Shown here piece after piece: positions 10,011 to 19,448 of a stretch of 57,742 nt of DNA. The position numbers and the translations under genes are program-made. The DNA is from Pararhodospirillum photometricum DSM 122 (GTDB taxonomy: Bacteria; Pseudomonadota; Alphaproteobacteria; Rhodospirillales; Rhodospirillaceae), in contig NC_017059.1 of the NCBI RefSeq assembly GCF_000284415.1, forward strand, positions 1,159,156 through 1,216,897. The letters are read 5' to 3'. Within the stretch, counting starts at the first letter, position 1. Each line of letters starts with the position of its first letter. The notes under the pieces were generated by a model that was given only the letters and a program-made list of their open reading frames with translations, was not told the DNA's origin and made no database searches.

Positions 10011-12914
10011 TTACAGCGTCGCCGCGACTTGCTCGACTTCAATGCACTCGATCATGTCGCCGACCTGGATGTCGTTATAGTTCTCGAAGGACATGCCGCA
10101 TTCGTAGCCTTCGCGAACTTCGCGGACATCGTCCTTGAACCGCTTGAGCTGCGACAAGGTGCCCTCGTGCACCACCACGTCGTCGCGCAACAGGCGAACC
10201 TTGGTGCCGCGCTTGACCACACCTTCCGTGACCATACAGCCCGCAACCCGGCCCACCTTGGTAATATTGAACACTTCGCGGATCTGAGCGTATCCGATGA
10301 AATGCTCCTTGTAGGTCGGATCCAGCATGCCCGACAGCAGGGCCTTCACCTCGTCCGCCACCGCGTAAATGATCGAGTGGTAACGGATTTTCACCCCATC
10401 GCGCCGCGCCATGTCGCGGGCCTGCGGGTTGGCGCGGACGTTGAAGCCCACGATCAAGCCATCGGAGGCCTTCGCCAAGGTCACGTCGGACTCGTTGATG
10501 CCGCCGACCGCTGCATGCAGCACCCGGATCTTGACATCGTTGTTGCCCAACTTCTCCAAGGTGCCAACCAGCGCTTCCACCGAGCCCTGCACGTCGGCCT
10601 TGATGACCACCGGCAGCTCCTTGGCCTCGCCGGCCTGGATACGCTCGAACATCTGCTCCATGGTCGAACGCGCGCCCTTGACCTGCTGGGCCTCGCGCTC
10701 CTTGCGGCGCCGGTATTCAGACACCTCGCGGGCGCGGTTTTCGTCCTCGACCACGATAAAGTCGTCACCCGCCGCCGGCGTCCCCTGGAAGCCCAGGACC
10801 TCGACCGGCATGGCCGGCGTCGCCTCGACCACCCGGGCCCCGCGATCGTCCACCAACGCCCGCACCCGGCCCCACTCGGCCCCGGCCACAAAGATGTCGC
10901 CGACCTTCAACGTGCCACGCGACACCAGGATCGTCGCCACCGAGCCCCGGCCCTTTTCGACCTTGGCTTCGATCACCACGCCCTGACAGGCCCGGCCGGG
11001 GTTGGCCTTGAGATCCAGAACCTCGGCCTGGAGCAAAATGGCCTCTTCCAGCTTCTCCAGGTTCAGGCGCTTCTTGGCCGACACCTCAACCGTCAGCACA
11101 TCACCGCCCAGGTCTTCCACCACCAGCTCATGCTGGAGCAGATCCTGACGCACCTTGTCCGGGTTGGCATCGGGCAGATCGATCTTGTTGATCGCCACCA
11201 CCACCGGAACCCCGGCAGCCCGCGCATGCCGGATGGCTTCCACCGTCTGCGGCATGATGCCGTCGTTGGCCGCCACCACCAGGACCACGATGTCGGTCAC
11301 CCGAGCCCCACGGGCACGCATCGCCGTGAAGGCCGCGTGACCCGGGGTGTCAATGAACGTGATCCGCTGGCCCGACTCCCGGATGACCTGATACGCTCCA
11401 ATGTGCTGGGTGATGCCACCGGCCTCGCCCGAAACCACGTTCGTCGAGCGCATGGCATCCAGCAAGGAGGTCTTGCCGTGGTCCACGTGCCCCATCACCG
11501 TCACCACCGGCGGGCGAGACACCAAGTCATCGTCCGTATCCGGGGTGGCGTCCACCAGACCCAGCTCGACGTCGGATTCAGAGACGCGACGCGCCTGATG
11601 CCCGAATTCGCTCACCACCAGTTCGGCGGTGTCGGCGTCGATGCTCTGATTGATGGTCGCCATCACGCCCATCTTCATCAGCGCCTTGATCACGTTCGCG
11701 CCGCGCTCGGCCATGCGGTTCGCCAACTCCTGCACCGTGATGGTGTCGGGAATGATGACGTCACGCACCACGCGCTCGGAGGGAAGATTCCCCTCAGCCT
11801 TGCGCTTTTCCTTCTGCTTCGCGCGGCGCAACGCCGCCACCGAGCGACCCCGCTCCGAGCGCTCTTCCCCGGTCAACGCCACCGAAATGGTCAGCTTGCC
11901 GCGGCGCTTCTGCTCACCCCGCTTGACGGGGGGCGCCTTGGGGGCAGCCACGCCACTGCGAGCGGCCTTCTTGCGCCCTTCCTCATCCTCGTCGTCGCGC
12001 CGGCCCACCGTGCGCGGATTTTCCGACAACGGCGGCGGCACCACGGCGCGCGCGCCATCGGGCACCGGAGTCGCCGCCGGGCGCGGTCCCGGGCGATCAC
12101 CGCCCACCGGACGCGGCCCCGGACGGTCGCCGCCCATCGGACGCGGCCCCGGACGGTCGCCGCCCATCGGACGCGGCCCCGGACGGTCACCGGCCGTCGG
12201 ACGCGGCCCCTGACGGTCGCCGCCCGTCGGGCGCGGCCCCTGACGGTCACCGCCCGTCGGACGCGGCCCCTGGCGGTCGCCGCCCATCGGGCGCGGCCCC
12301 TGACGCTCGCCATCCCCCGGACGCGGCCCCACCGGGCGCGGCCCCGGGCGCTCACCCATCCCCCGGACGCGGCCCCACCGGACGCGGTCCAGGGACGCTC
12401 GCCCTCCACCGGGCGCGGCCCTTCTTGGGGACGGGCCTTGGCGGCAGCCGTCTTCCTCAGCCTTGCGCTTGGCCTCTTCCTCGGCGCGACGCTTGGCCTC
12501 CTCTTCCTCGGCCTTGCGACGAGCTTCGTCCTCAATAGCCTTGCGCTTGGCTTCTTCCTCGGCCTCGCGGGCCCGACGTGCGGCTTCCTCGGCCTCGCGC
12601 ACCCGGCGCGCAGCGTCCTCGGCCGCCGCGCGCGCCGCTTCGTCCAGCGCGCGCCGACGTCCTTCCAGCTCGGTCGCCGTCAGGCCGTTATCCTGCGTCG
12701 CCGCGCCGCGGCTCGCATTCTGGATGGCCGCGGGATCGCCACCAGCGGCCGTCAGGGGACGCTTTTTGCTCTTGCGCACCTCGACCTGCACCACCTTGGA
12801 GCGTCCATGGGAGAAGCTTTGCCGCACCTGGCCGGTTTCAACACTCTTCCTCAACTCAAGCTTCCCTTTGGAGGACAGCGACAGGGGGGCTTTGCGGTCC
12901 TTGTCGTTCGTCAT
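10011..12914 (-). CDS. infB: Translation initiation factor IF-2
   Basis: A 967-residue GTPase that places fMet-tRNA on the 30S. The ATG before [15 protein letters not shown] is chosen because the following sequence ([20 protein letters not shown]) is the conserved alphaproteobacterial start. After a charged Ala/Glu/Arg coiled coil comes a repetitive Gly/Pro/Arg linker, then the IF2-N segment and the G domain: [14 protein letters not shown] (G1), DTPGHAAF (G3), NKIDLPDA (G4). Domains II to IV follow. Within the linker, three single-base offsets (near 12355, 12391 and 12451) appear to throw about 100 bases out of the ancestral frame and then restore it. Confidence 0.95.
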   Translation of the reverse strand: MTNDKDRKAPLSLSSKGKLELRKSVETGQVRQSFSHGRSKVVQVEVRKSKKRPLTAAGGDPAAIQNASRGAATQDNGLTATELEGRRRALDEAARAAAEDAARRVREAEEAARRAREAEEEAKRKAIEDEARRKAEEEEAKRRAEEEAKRKAEEDGCRQGPSPRRAAPGGGRASLDRVRWGRVRGMGERPGPRPVGPRPGDGERQGPRPMGGDRQGPRPTGGDRQGPRPTGGDRQGPRPTAGDRPGPRPMGGDRPGPRPMGGDRPGPRPVGGDRPGPRPAATPVPDGARAVVPPPLSENPRTVGRRDDEDEEGRKKAARSGVAAPKAPPVKRGEQKRRGKLTISVALTGEERSERGRSVAALRRAKQKEKRKAEGNLPSERVVRDVIIPDTITVQELANRMAERGANVIKALMKMGVMATINQSIDADTAELVVSEFGHQARRVSESDVELGLVDATPDTDDDLVSRPPVVTVMGHVDHGKTSLLDAMRSTNVVSGEAGGITQHIGAYQVIRESGQRITFIDTPGHAAFTAMRARGARVTDIVVLVVAANDGIMPQTVEAIRHARAAGVPVVVAINKIDLPDANPDKVRQDLLQHELVVEDLGGDVLTVEVSAKKRLNLEKLEEAILLQAEVLDLKANPGRACQGVVIEAKVEKGRGSVATILVSRGTLKVGDIFVAGAEWGRVRALVDDRGARVVEATPAMPVEVLGFQGTPAAGDDFIVVEDENRAREVSEYRRRKEREAQQVKGARSTMEQMFERIQAGEAKELPVVIKADVQGSVEALVGTLEKLGNNDVKIRVLHAAVGGINESDVTLAKASDGLIVGFNVRANPQARDMARRDGVKIRYHSIIYAVADEVKALLSGMLDPTYKEHFIGYAQIREVFNITKVGRVAGCMVTEGVVKRGTKVRLLRDDVVVHEGTLSQLKRFKDDVREVREGYECGMSFENYNDIQVGDMIECIEVEQVAATL
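12046..12350 (-). repeat. In-gene tandem repeat encoding GDRxGPRPxG units
   Basis: About eight to ten head-to-tail 30-base units inside infB, each specifying [14 protein letters not shown] decapeptides with slight drift (Q or P at one site; T, M, V or A at another). It lies in the flexible linker before the IF2-N region. Slippage during replication would change its length without harm. Confidence 0.85.
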
Positions 12915-13050
12915 GCGGCTTTGCCCTGCTTCCAACCATCCGGACCCCTCGGCCCGCCCGGGGGACACGGCCCCCGATTTCACCTCGTCCCGGCGCCTAG
13001 TGCGTCGGGGATCATGAACCTCGCGGCAAAACGCCCCACAGCAGGGGGTG

Positions 13051-13773
13051 TCATGCCCGGACGGCCTTACGCCGCCCCTTGCCGCCGGGATCCGGGACCT
13101 CGGCGTCCATGCTGCCCCGGCGCCCACGCAGGCGACCCAGGCGAAGAAGATCAACGTCGAGCCGGCGGGCCAAGCCCCCCGGCGCCATCGCCGCGTGCAC
13201 CGCCTCGGTGCGGGCAAAGGCCCGTCCCAAGGTCGCACGATCAAGAGCCTGATGCCGGGACCCTTGCGCTAAAAACGCCAGCTTGGACCGGCCATCCTCG
13301 GCCCCGTCCCAGGCTTCCAGCAACAAGGCGTCGGCTTGGGTACGGATCATGGCCTTGACCTTTTCAAAACCACAAACCGCCTGACCCGCCTTGCGAGCCA
13401 GCCCGATCAAGCCAACACAGCGTTCCTGCAACAGATGATCTACCTGGACGGCCAGATCGTCGGGAACCGTCACCGACCGGCGCGCGGCCCGGGCAAAGGC
13501 GCCCTTGGCCAACGCTGTTTCTATCACATCGCGCCCGGGGCTCAACCAGAATCCCCTTCCAGGCAAGCGGGCGTCAAGATCGGGCACCACCCCCCCCTCA
13601 GGGGACACCACAAAGCGGAGCATCAGCTCCCGAGGGCGGACGGCACGCGTGACGATGCAGCGTCGCGTCGGTCCATCCGGCTCGCGTTCGTCCTCCAGGG
13701 AAAGGTCCATCCGATCGCCGGAGGGGGTTTCCCCCTCCTGATCGGGGGGACCTGCCTGCGGGGTTTCATTCAT
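13051..13773 (-). CDS. YlxR-family RNA-binding protein with L7Ae-like C-terminal domain
   Basis: A 240-residue two-domain protein. The N-terminal DUF448/YlxR domain (about residues 35-110) has [20 protein letters not shown] and [19 protein letters not shown]. The C-terminal part (about 115-205) is like ribosomal L7Ae/YlxQ, with [19 protein letters not shown]. The fused YlxR-YlxQ form between nusA and infB is standard in Alphaproteobacteria. A role in RNA binding near nusA/infB expression or RNase P is suggested in other bacteria but not shown by this sequence. It starts five bases after the nusA stop. Confidence 0.88.
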   Translation of the reverse strand: MNETPQAGPPDQEGETPSGDRMDLSLEDEREPDGPTRRCIVTRAVRPRELMLRFVVSPEGGVVPDLDARLPGRGFWLSPGRDVIETALAKGAFARAARRSVTVPDDLAVQVDHLLQERCVGLIGLARKAGQAVCGFEKVKAMIRTQADALLLEAWDGAEDGRSKLAFLAQGSRHQALDRATLGRAFARTEAVHAAMAPGGLARRLDVDLLRLGRLRGRRGSMDAEVPDPGGKGRRKAVRA

Positions 13774-13778
13774 CCGGC

Positions 13779-15308
13779 TTAGGCCTCCTTTGCCTCGCTG
13801 GCCTCGTCGTCGAACCAGTGGGCCCTGGCCGCCATGATGATGGCGTTGGCCCCCGCCTCATCCAGGGTATCGTTCCCCAGAATCTCGCGCAGTTCGTCGG
13901 TGGCCAGATCCGCTAGGTCATCTAGGGTTTTGATGCCCTTTTCGCCCAGCGCCACCAGCATGGTTCCACTGAGACCCTCCAGAGCCGCCACGGCATCTTC
14001 GACCCCAAGGTCGCGCCGGCGGGCCTGATTGCGGGCCTCCCGTTCCGTCACGAAGCCGCGTGCGCGCTCTTGCAGCTCGACCGCCACGTCTTCGTCAAAT
14101 CCTTCAATCGCCGCCAACTCGGTCGGATCAATGAAGGCCACGTCCTCCACGATGCTGAACCCTTCGGTCACCAGCAGATGGGCGATCACATCGTCCACGT
14201 CGAGCGCCTCGATAAAGGCCTTCGACCGCGAATGGAACTCTTCTTGCCGTCGCTCGCTTTCCTCGGCCTCGGTCAGGATATCGATATCCCACCCGGTGAG
14301 CTTGGAGGCCAAACGCACATTCTGACCACGACGGCCAATCGCCAAGGATAACTGCTCGTCGGGAACCACCACCTCGATGCGGTTGGCTTCCTCGTCCAGA
14401 ACCACCTTGGCCACCTCGGCCGGCGCCAAGGCGTTGACCACGAAGGTCGCGGGATCCGACGACCACTGGATAATGTCGATCTTTTCGCCTTGCAACTCGG
14501 CCACCACGGCCTGGACGCGCGAGCCGCGCATACCAACACACGCGCCGACCGGATCAATGGCATGATCGTTGGACAACACCGCGATCTTGGCGCGGGACCC
14601 AGGATCGCGGGCCACCGCTTTGATCTCGATGATGCCATCATAGATCTCCGGGACCTCTTGCGCAAACAACTTGGCCATGAATTGTTCATGGGTGCGCGAG
14701 AGAAAAATCTGCGGGCCGCGCGGCTCCTGGCGCACATCGGCGATGTAGGCCCGGATGCGATCCCCCACCTTGAAGGGCTCGCGGGGTATCACCTCGTCGC
14801 GACGCAGCAAAGCCTCGGCCCGGCCGAGATCCACAATGATATTGCCAAATTCAACCCGCTTGACCAGACCGTTGACGATCTCGCCCAGGCGGTCCTTGTA
14901 CTCCGAATACTGCCGCTCGCGCTCGGCATCGCGCACCTTTTGCACGATCACCTGCTTGGCCGTTTGGGCGGCGATGCGTCCGAAGTCGATGGGCGGCAAG
15001 GGATCGATCAAAAAATCCCCCACCTGGGCGTCGCTTTTTTTTCGCCGGGCCTGAGCCAAGGTCACCTGAGTAAACTCGTTCTCAACCTCTTCCACCACCT
15101 CAAGGTAGCGGGCCAGCTTGATCTCGCCGGTCTTTCGGTCGATGCGGGCGCGAATGTCATGCTCGTGACCGTACTTGGAGCGGCCGGCCTTCTGAATGGC
15201 CTGCTCCATGGCGTCGAACACCTCCTCGCGCTCAATGTTCTTGTCCCGGGCCACCGTGTCGGCGACCTGGATCAGCTCGGGGCGGCTCATGCCAACGGTT
15301 CGTTCCAT
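13779..15308 (-). CDS. nusA: Transcription termination/antitermination protein NusA
   Basis: A 509-residue RNA polymerase-binding factor. Domains in order: an N-terminal polymerase-binding part (ELIQVADTVARDKNIEREEV), an S1 domain (IVNGLVKRVEFGNIIVDLG, about residues 135-200), and two KH domains (DPVGACVGMRGSRVQAV and LSLAIGRRGQNVRLASKL, about 230-345). The C-terminal acidic helix-hairpin-helix repeats (AAIEGFDEDVAVELQERA; LVALGEKGIKTLDDLADLA) follow. The first Met is used; a second in-frame Met six codons on is possible. It lies 32 bases after rimP. Confidence 0.96.
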   Translation of the reverse strand: MERTVGMSRPELIQVADTVARDKNIEREEVFDAMEQAIQKAGRSKYGHEHDIRARIDRKTGEIKLARYLEVVEEVENEFTQVTLAQARRKKSDAQVGDFLIDPLPPIDFGRIAAQTAKQVIVQKVRDAERERQYSEYKDRLGEIVNGLVKRVEFGNIIVDLGRAEALLRRDEVIPREPFKVGDRIRAYIADVRQEPRGPQIFLSRTHEQFMAKLFAQEVPEIYDGIIEIKAVARDPGSRAKIAVLSNDHAIDPVGACVGMRGSRVQAVVAELQGEKIDIIQWSSDPATFVVNALAPAEVAKVVLDEEANRIEVVVPDEQLSLAIGRRGQNVRLASKLTGWDIDILTEAEESERRQEEFHSRSKAFIEALDVDDVIAHLLVTEGFSIVEDVAFIDPTELAAIEGFDEDVAVELQERARGFVTEREARNQARRRDLGVEDAVAALEGLSGTMLVALGEKGIKTLDDLADLATDELREILGNDTLDEAGANAIIMAARAHWFDDEASEAKEA

Positions 15309-15340
15309 CGCTCTCGTCTTTCTGCTTATCGTCCGACCGC

Positions 15341-15934
15341 CTAGCGGCCAGGCTCCTCGACGGCCTCGTCCGCGACGGCGTCATCCTCCTCGGGGAGGGT
15401 CTCTGCCTCGGCCCGCCGCGCCGCCTCGCGCAGCGATTCCGCGATCAGGGCGTCGGTCAACAGCAAACGCGCCTTGGTAATCGCCCCAAACGGAATGGCC
15501 AGAACGTCCGATCCCGGCTGACCGTCCGCAAGGCGGGACGGCTCGGCCAGTTGAACCTTTACCGTCCGGTCGTTGTCGATCCCCAGCAAGACCCCTTTGA
15601 TCCGCTTGTAGCCGTCCACAAGACGATCCGTCTCAATGCGGACATCTCGCCCGGCAAACCGCGCAAAATCCTTGGGGCGGGTCAGGGGGCGGTCGATCCC
15701 CGGCGAGCTGACTTCCAGCATGTAGGCGCCCGCAATGGGATCCTCCACGTCCAGAACCGCCGACAGCGCCCGCGACAAGGCCTCGCAATCCGACACCGTC
15801 ATCGGGGTTTCGTCCAGACGCTCGGCCATCACCTGCAAGGTCGGCCGGCCACTGCCCAACAGCGATACCCGGACCAAATCATAGCCCAAAGCCTCGGCGG
15901 TGGGGGCCAGCAGCTTATTCAGATGCCCCATCAC
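15341..15934 (-). CDS. rimP: Ribosome maturation factor RimP
   Basis: A 197-residue RimP/YhbC protein needed for 30S maturation. Family motifs: GYDLVRVSLLGSGRPTLQV, CEALSRALSAVLD, and AYMLEVSSPGIDRPLTRPKD. An acidic tail (EEDDAVADEAVEE) is typical of alphaproteobacterial members. Start is GTG followed directly by ATG; either could initiate. It is the first gene of the nusA-infB operon, with a terminator-like hairpin about 60 bases upstream. Confidence 0.93.
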   Translation of the reverse strand: MMGHLNKLLAPTAEALGYDLVRVSLLGSGRPTLQVMAERLDETPMTVSDCEALSRALSAVLDVEDPIAGAYMLEVSSPGIDRPLTRPKDFARFAGRDVRIETDRLVDGYKRIKGVLLGIDNDRTVKVQLAEPSRLADGQPGSDVLAIPFGAITKARLLLTDALIAESLREAARRAEAETLPEEDDAVADEAVEEPGR

Positions 15935-15990
15935 GATCGTCGTGTCTCCCTAGTGGATCGGTCCGACCTGTTCGTCCACGGGACCGCCTA

Positions 15991-16016
15991 AAACAAAAAA
16001 GGTGGGCCACCGGCCC
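15991..16016 (-). terminator. Intrinsic terminator or attenuator upstream of rimP
   Basis: On the minus strand GGTGGGCC / GGCCCACC with a three-base loop, followed by TTTTTTGTTTT. It lies between the end of the flagellar genes and rimP, so it either ends the fliFG transcript or acts as an attenuator in the rimP leader. Confidence 0.75.
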
Positions 16017-16041
16017 ACCCCCTGCCAGCCTGCCGGCCGTG

Positions 16042-16206
16042 TCAAGAAGATGTCACGCTTTTTATAGAGCACTTTTCCCCAGGGCTCAAGGAGTTCTTTC
16101 CCCCGGGACTGGGCGTCGGGAAAGCGGAAAAAGAAAGGCTGGGGAGGCGGGGGCCGAGCGGGCGGTCGAAGCGCCGATCAAACAAAAACTTGGCAATCTC
16201 GGCCAT
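16042..16206 (-). pseudogene. Truncated fliH/flbE start
   Basis: An ATG 41 bases after the fliG stop opens with MAEIAKFLFDRRFDRP, which resembles the N-terminus of alphaproteobacterial FliH/FlbE (KFLFD..FD pattern). After about 16 codons the sequence changes into a half copy of the family A hairpin repeat (CCCCGCCTCCCCAGCCTTTC) and unrelated codons to a stop at 16042. The position, where fliH should follow fliG, supports a cut-off gene. Identification rests on a short match, so it is moderate. Confidence 0.5.
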
Positions 16207-16247
16207 GGGCTTCCCACTTCGTCCCGCAAGGATCCCCGTTCAGGCGA

Positions 16248-17267
16248 TCAGTAGACCAGTTCGTCCTCGTCCTTGCCCTCGGAGATCACGATCTGTCCGT
16301 TGGCGGCCAGATCCTTGGCCAAGGTCACAATGGAGTTCTGGGCTTCGTCCACCTCGCGCAGGCGCACGGGGCCCATGGCATCCATATCCTCGCGCAGCAT
16401 TTTGCCGGCGCGCTCCGACATGTTGGCAAAAAACATGTCTTTGATCGCCGTTGAGGAGCCCTTGAGGGCGAGCCCCAGCTTGTCCTTTTCGACGTGGCGC
16501 AGCAAGGTCTGCACGCCTTGGGCATCGAGACGGCCCAGATCCTCGAAGGTGAACATGAGCTTCTTGATCTTTTCGGCGGACTCGCGGCTGCGCTCCTCCA
16601 AGGAGGTGAGGAAGCGGCTTTCGGTATTGCGGTCGAGGTTGTTGAAGATCTCGGCCATCATCTCGTGGGCGTCGCGCTTGGCGGTGCGCGCCAGGTTGGA
16701 CATGAACTCGGTACGCAGGGTCTTCTCCACGCCTTCCAGGACTTCTTTTTGGATCGCCTCCATGTGCAGCATGCGCATGATGACTTCCATCGCGAAGTTT
16801 TCCGGCAGCAAGGTCAACACCCGGCTCGCGTGGTCGGGCTTGATCTTGGAGAGGACCACGGCCACCGTCTGCGGATATTCGTTCTTGAGATAATTGGCCA
16901 GCACCTGCTCGTTCACATTGCCCAGCTTGTCCCACATGGTGCGGCCTGCCGGACCGCGGATCTCTTCCATGATCTGGGCCACGCGATCCTTGGGCAAGGA
17001 GCGCATGAGCAGTCGTTCGGTGGTGTCGAAGGAGCCGACCAGGGACCCCGTGTTGGAGATGGCATCGGCGAAGTCGATGAACAGGCGTTCCACCACCGAG
17101 GCGCCGATGGTGCCCAAGGTGGCCATGATCTGTGACAACTCGCGGATTTCCTCGTCGTCCATCATGGCGAACAGCTTGGCGGAATGATCCTCGCCCAGCG
17201 AGAGCATCATGATGGCGGCTTTCTGCGGGCCGGTCAGACTGCGATAATCTTCCTTGATGCGCGACAC
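16248..17267 (-). CDS. fliG: Flagellar motor switch protein FliG
   Basis: A 339-residue rotor protein of the C-ring. The N-terminal part binds FliF; the middle domain has the EHPQ-like motif as [13 protein letters not shown]; the C-terminal domain has the charged torque helix ([40 protein letters not shown] split over two turns). It lies 37 bases after fliF on the same strand. The genes that normally continue this operon (fliH, fliN, flbD) are absent; only a possible fliH start remains. Confidence 0.96.
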   Translation of the reverse strand: MSRIKEDYRSLTGPQKAAIMMLSLGEDHSAKLFAMMDDEEIRELSQIMATLGTIGASVVERLFIDFADAISNTGSLVGSFDTTERLLMRSLPKDRVAQIMEEIRGPAGRTMWDKLGNVNEQVLANYLKNEYPQTVAVVLSKIKPDHASRVLTLLPENFAMEVIMRMLHMEAIQKEVLEGVEKTLRTEFMSNLARTAKRDAHEMMAEIFNNLDRNTESRFLTSLEERSRESAEKIKKLMFTFEDLGRLDAQGVQTLLRHVEKDKLGLALKGSSTAIKDMFFANMSERAGKMLREDMDAMGPVRLREVDEAQNSIVTLAKDLAANGQIVISEGKDEDELVY

Positions 17268-17304
17268 GGCTTGGATCTCCTGTCAAACAGCGGCCCCGGA
17301 GGCG

Positions 17305-18966
17305 TCACGTTTCCTGATACAGCCAGTTGCGAATAATCGACAGGGCTTCCTCAGGGTGCTTATCGACAATTTCGCCGATCTTGCGCAAGGAGGAGGCCTT
17401 GACGCGGCCTTCGACCTTGTCGATGTCGATCAACTCCTCGGCGTCCTCCAACTCGTCGGGCGCGCCCAACATGGATCCGGGCAAGGGCATACCGCCCGGT
17501 CCCGTGAGCTGGGGCGCCCCTTGCATCTCGGCGGTCAACAACCCGACGCCGGCCTGATCGGCCCCCGAGGGCAGGTTCTCGAAGGCCCGCTGAACCAAGG
17601 GCCGCACCACCAGCAAGATCACAAGGATCGCCACCACGGCCACGCCCAGGCCCTCGGCGATCTTCATGATCTCGGGCTTGGTGAAGCCCAGGAACATCCA
17701 TTCCTCGCCGCCCGCCAGCATGTCGGACAGATCGACGAACTGCATGTTGACCACTTCCAACTGGTCGCCGCGCCCCTGGTCATAGCCCATGGCCGAGCGC
17801 ACCAGCGCCGTGATCTTCTGCATTTCCTCCTGGGTGCGGGGCTGCCAAGAGACCGTGCCGTCCGCAGCCTTGCTGGGGATCCCATCCACCATCACCGCCA
17901 CCGAGAGGCGGCGGACCTTGCCCGCTTCCTTGATCTCGTTGGTCGTGACCTTGGTAATCTCGTAATTGATCGTCTCTTCCGTGCGACGTTCCGTGGTGCG
18001 CGAAACGGGGGCGTTGCTCTGCTGGAACTGACCATCGGGCAGGTTCTGTTGCACCGACACGTTGTCCACCGTGTCGGAGGTGTTGTTGTCTTCTTCGATG
18101 TTGGTCGCCGAGCGCACCACTTGGCCTTCGGGATCGTAGGTCTCCTTGTTGGTGACCATCCGGTTGAAGTCCATTTCGGCCGACACCTCGGCGCGGACCT
18201 TGCCCGGCCCCACGGAACGCTCGATCAGTTGCTCGATGGCCTGGGCGAGACGGCGCTCCTCAGCCTTGCGCATTTCGTCTTGGGTGTGGGCCAACATCAG
18301 GCCCTCGTCCTCACCGCCGCGGGTGAGCAAGGTGCCGCGCTCGTCGATGATCGACACCTGCGCCGTCTTCATGGAAGGCACCGAGCCCGCCACCAAATTC
18401 TGAATGGCCGTCACCTGATTGGGCTGCAAGCGCCCGCCGCGCATATGCACAATCACCGAGGCGCTGGGCTGCACCTCCTCGCGGGTGAAGGGCTCCCGTT
18501 TGGGCAGGACCAGATGGACCCGCGCCGCCTCAATGCCATCGATGGAGCGAATGGTGCGGGCCAACTCGCCTTCCAGCGCCCGCACCAGATTGATGTTCTG
18601 GGTGAACTGGGTCGAGCCCAGAGCGCTGGCGCTGTCGAACAATTCGTAGCCCACGGTGGCCCCGGTGGGCAGGGCCAGCTCGGCCATTTGCACGCGTAGC
18701 TTGAGCACCTGATCGGTCGGCACCAAAATCGACTTGCCGCCATCCCCCATCTGGTAGGGAATGTTACGCTCTTCCAACTGGGAAATGATGGCCTTCGCGT
18801 CACCGGGCGGCAGGTCGCCGTAGAGCAAATCCATCTGGGTCGAGGACATGCGCGAGGCGAAGTAGATGATGAACCCGATCAGGGCAAGCCCCACCCCCGC
18901 CAGCGCCGCGAGACGGACAGGCCCCAGACTGCGCAAGGTCTGAACGAAGTTGTTCACGATGCCCAC
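17305..18966 (-). CDS. fliF: Flagellar MS-ring protein FliF
   Basis: A 553-residue membrane ring protein at the base of the flagellum. It has two transmembrane helices (about residues 17-38 and 435-460, with VAVVAILVILLVVRPLVQ), a periplasmic ring-building region with VHLVLPKREPFTREEVQPSA, and a C-terminal tail (IVDKHPEEALSIIRNWLYQE) that binds FliG. The start is GTG at 18966 behind an AGGGG site. It begins about 480 bases from the divergent efflux operon. Confidence 0.95.
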   Translation of the reverse strand: MGIVNNFVQTLRSLGPVRLAALAGVGLALIGFIIYFASRMSSTQMDLLYGDLPPGDAKAIISQLEERNIPYQMGDGGKSILVPTDQVLKLRVQMAELALPTGATVGYELFDSASALGSTQFTQNINLVRALEGELARTIRSIDGIEAARVHLVLPKREPFTREEVQPSASVIVHMRGGRLQPNQVTAIQNLVAGSVPSMKTAQVSIIDERGTLLTRGGEDEGLMLAHTQDEMRKAEERRLAQAIEQLIERSVGPGKVRAEVSAEMDFNRMVTNKETYDPEGQVVRSATNIEEDNNTSDTVDNVSVQQNLPDGQFQQSNAPVSRTTERRTEETINYEITKVTTNEIKEAGKVRRLSVAVMVDGIPSKAADGTVSWQPRTQEEMQKITALVRSAMGYDQGRGDQLEVVNMQFVDLSDMLAGGEEWMFLGFTKPEIMKIAEGLGVAVVAILVILLVVRPLVQRAFENLPSGADQAGVGLLTAEMQGAPQLTGPGGMPLPGSMLGAPDELEDAEELIDIDKVEGRVKASSLRKIGEIVDKHPEEALSIIRNWLYQET

Positions 18967-19448
18967 CCACCCCTAATTGGTCGGCCGCCGGGGGTGCCCA
19001 GCACCCTGGCCCCCGAGACGACATATATCGCTCGTCATATCCCGCCAAAGATTGCCGACTCACGCAAGAGCCTTCTCGTACCGTAGGACCCGTGCAGTGA
19101 AGAGAGTCTTAATCTGGGCAACTTCTGCCCGGTTCCCGGGCCGTGCTTGCCGCTTGCCTCTCTGCGCTTCTCGCCAAAATGAATGTTTCTCTTGAGGGCA
19201 TTTCGCCCCTGGCGCAACCCAATTCTCCCTGACACGCCCAAGAGGAGAAAGCCGGGAACAGTTCACCTATTACCCGCGACTCGATACTCCCCTGGCAAAA
19301 AGTAGCGCTCCGAAGGTCGGGGTTTCAAGGGAAAAGCCGCTGGTTCCGACTAAAATTAGTGTTTACTAATATGATGGACCGACGCTACCCTCCCCTCTCT
19401 CCAAGAAAAAACACCGGGGACGCCCCGCGCGCGACAAAGGAGACCCTC
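18967..19448. other. Divergent intergenic region fliF / efflux operon
   Basis: A 482-base region without a credible gene. Composition is lower in GC than the flanks in places. It holds one perfect inverted repeat (see 19355-19370) about 80 bases before the efflux start; I see no obvious sigma-54 or sigma-28 promoter for fliF. Confidence 0.5.
19355..19370. promoter_or_regulatory. Candidate operator, ATTAGT-N4-ACTAAT
   Basis: A perfect six-base inverted repeat ATTAGT GTTT ACTAAT in an AT-rich patch upstream of the RND efflux pair. The size and position fit a TetR-type repressor site, though no TetR gene lies next to it in this window. Confidence 0.4.

Noticed and set aside
12046..12350. 30-base repeats considered as a CRISPR array
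   Set aside because: Units are contiguous with no unique spacers and are in frame within infB.
9897..13358. Very long open frame on the plus strand opposite infB
   Set aside because: Composition is Arg/His/Pro/Ala-rich shadow sequence produced by GC-rich codons of infB; no family motif, and infB itself is certain.
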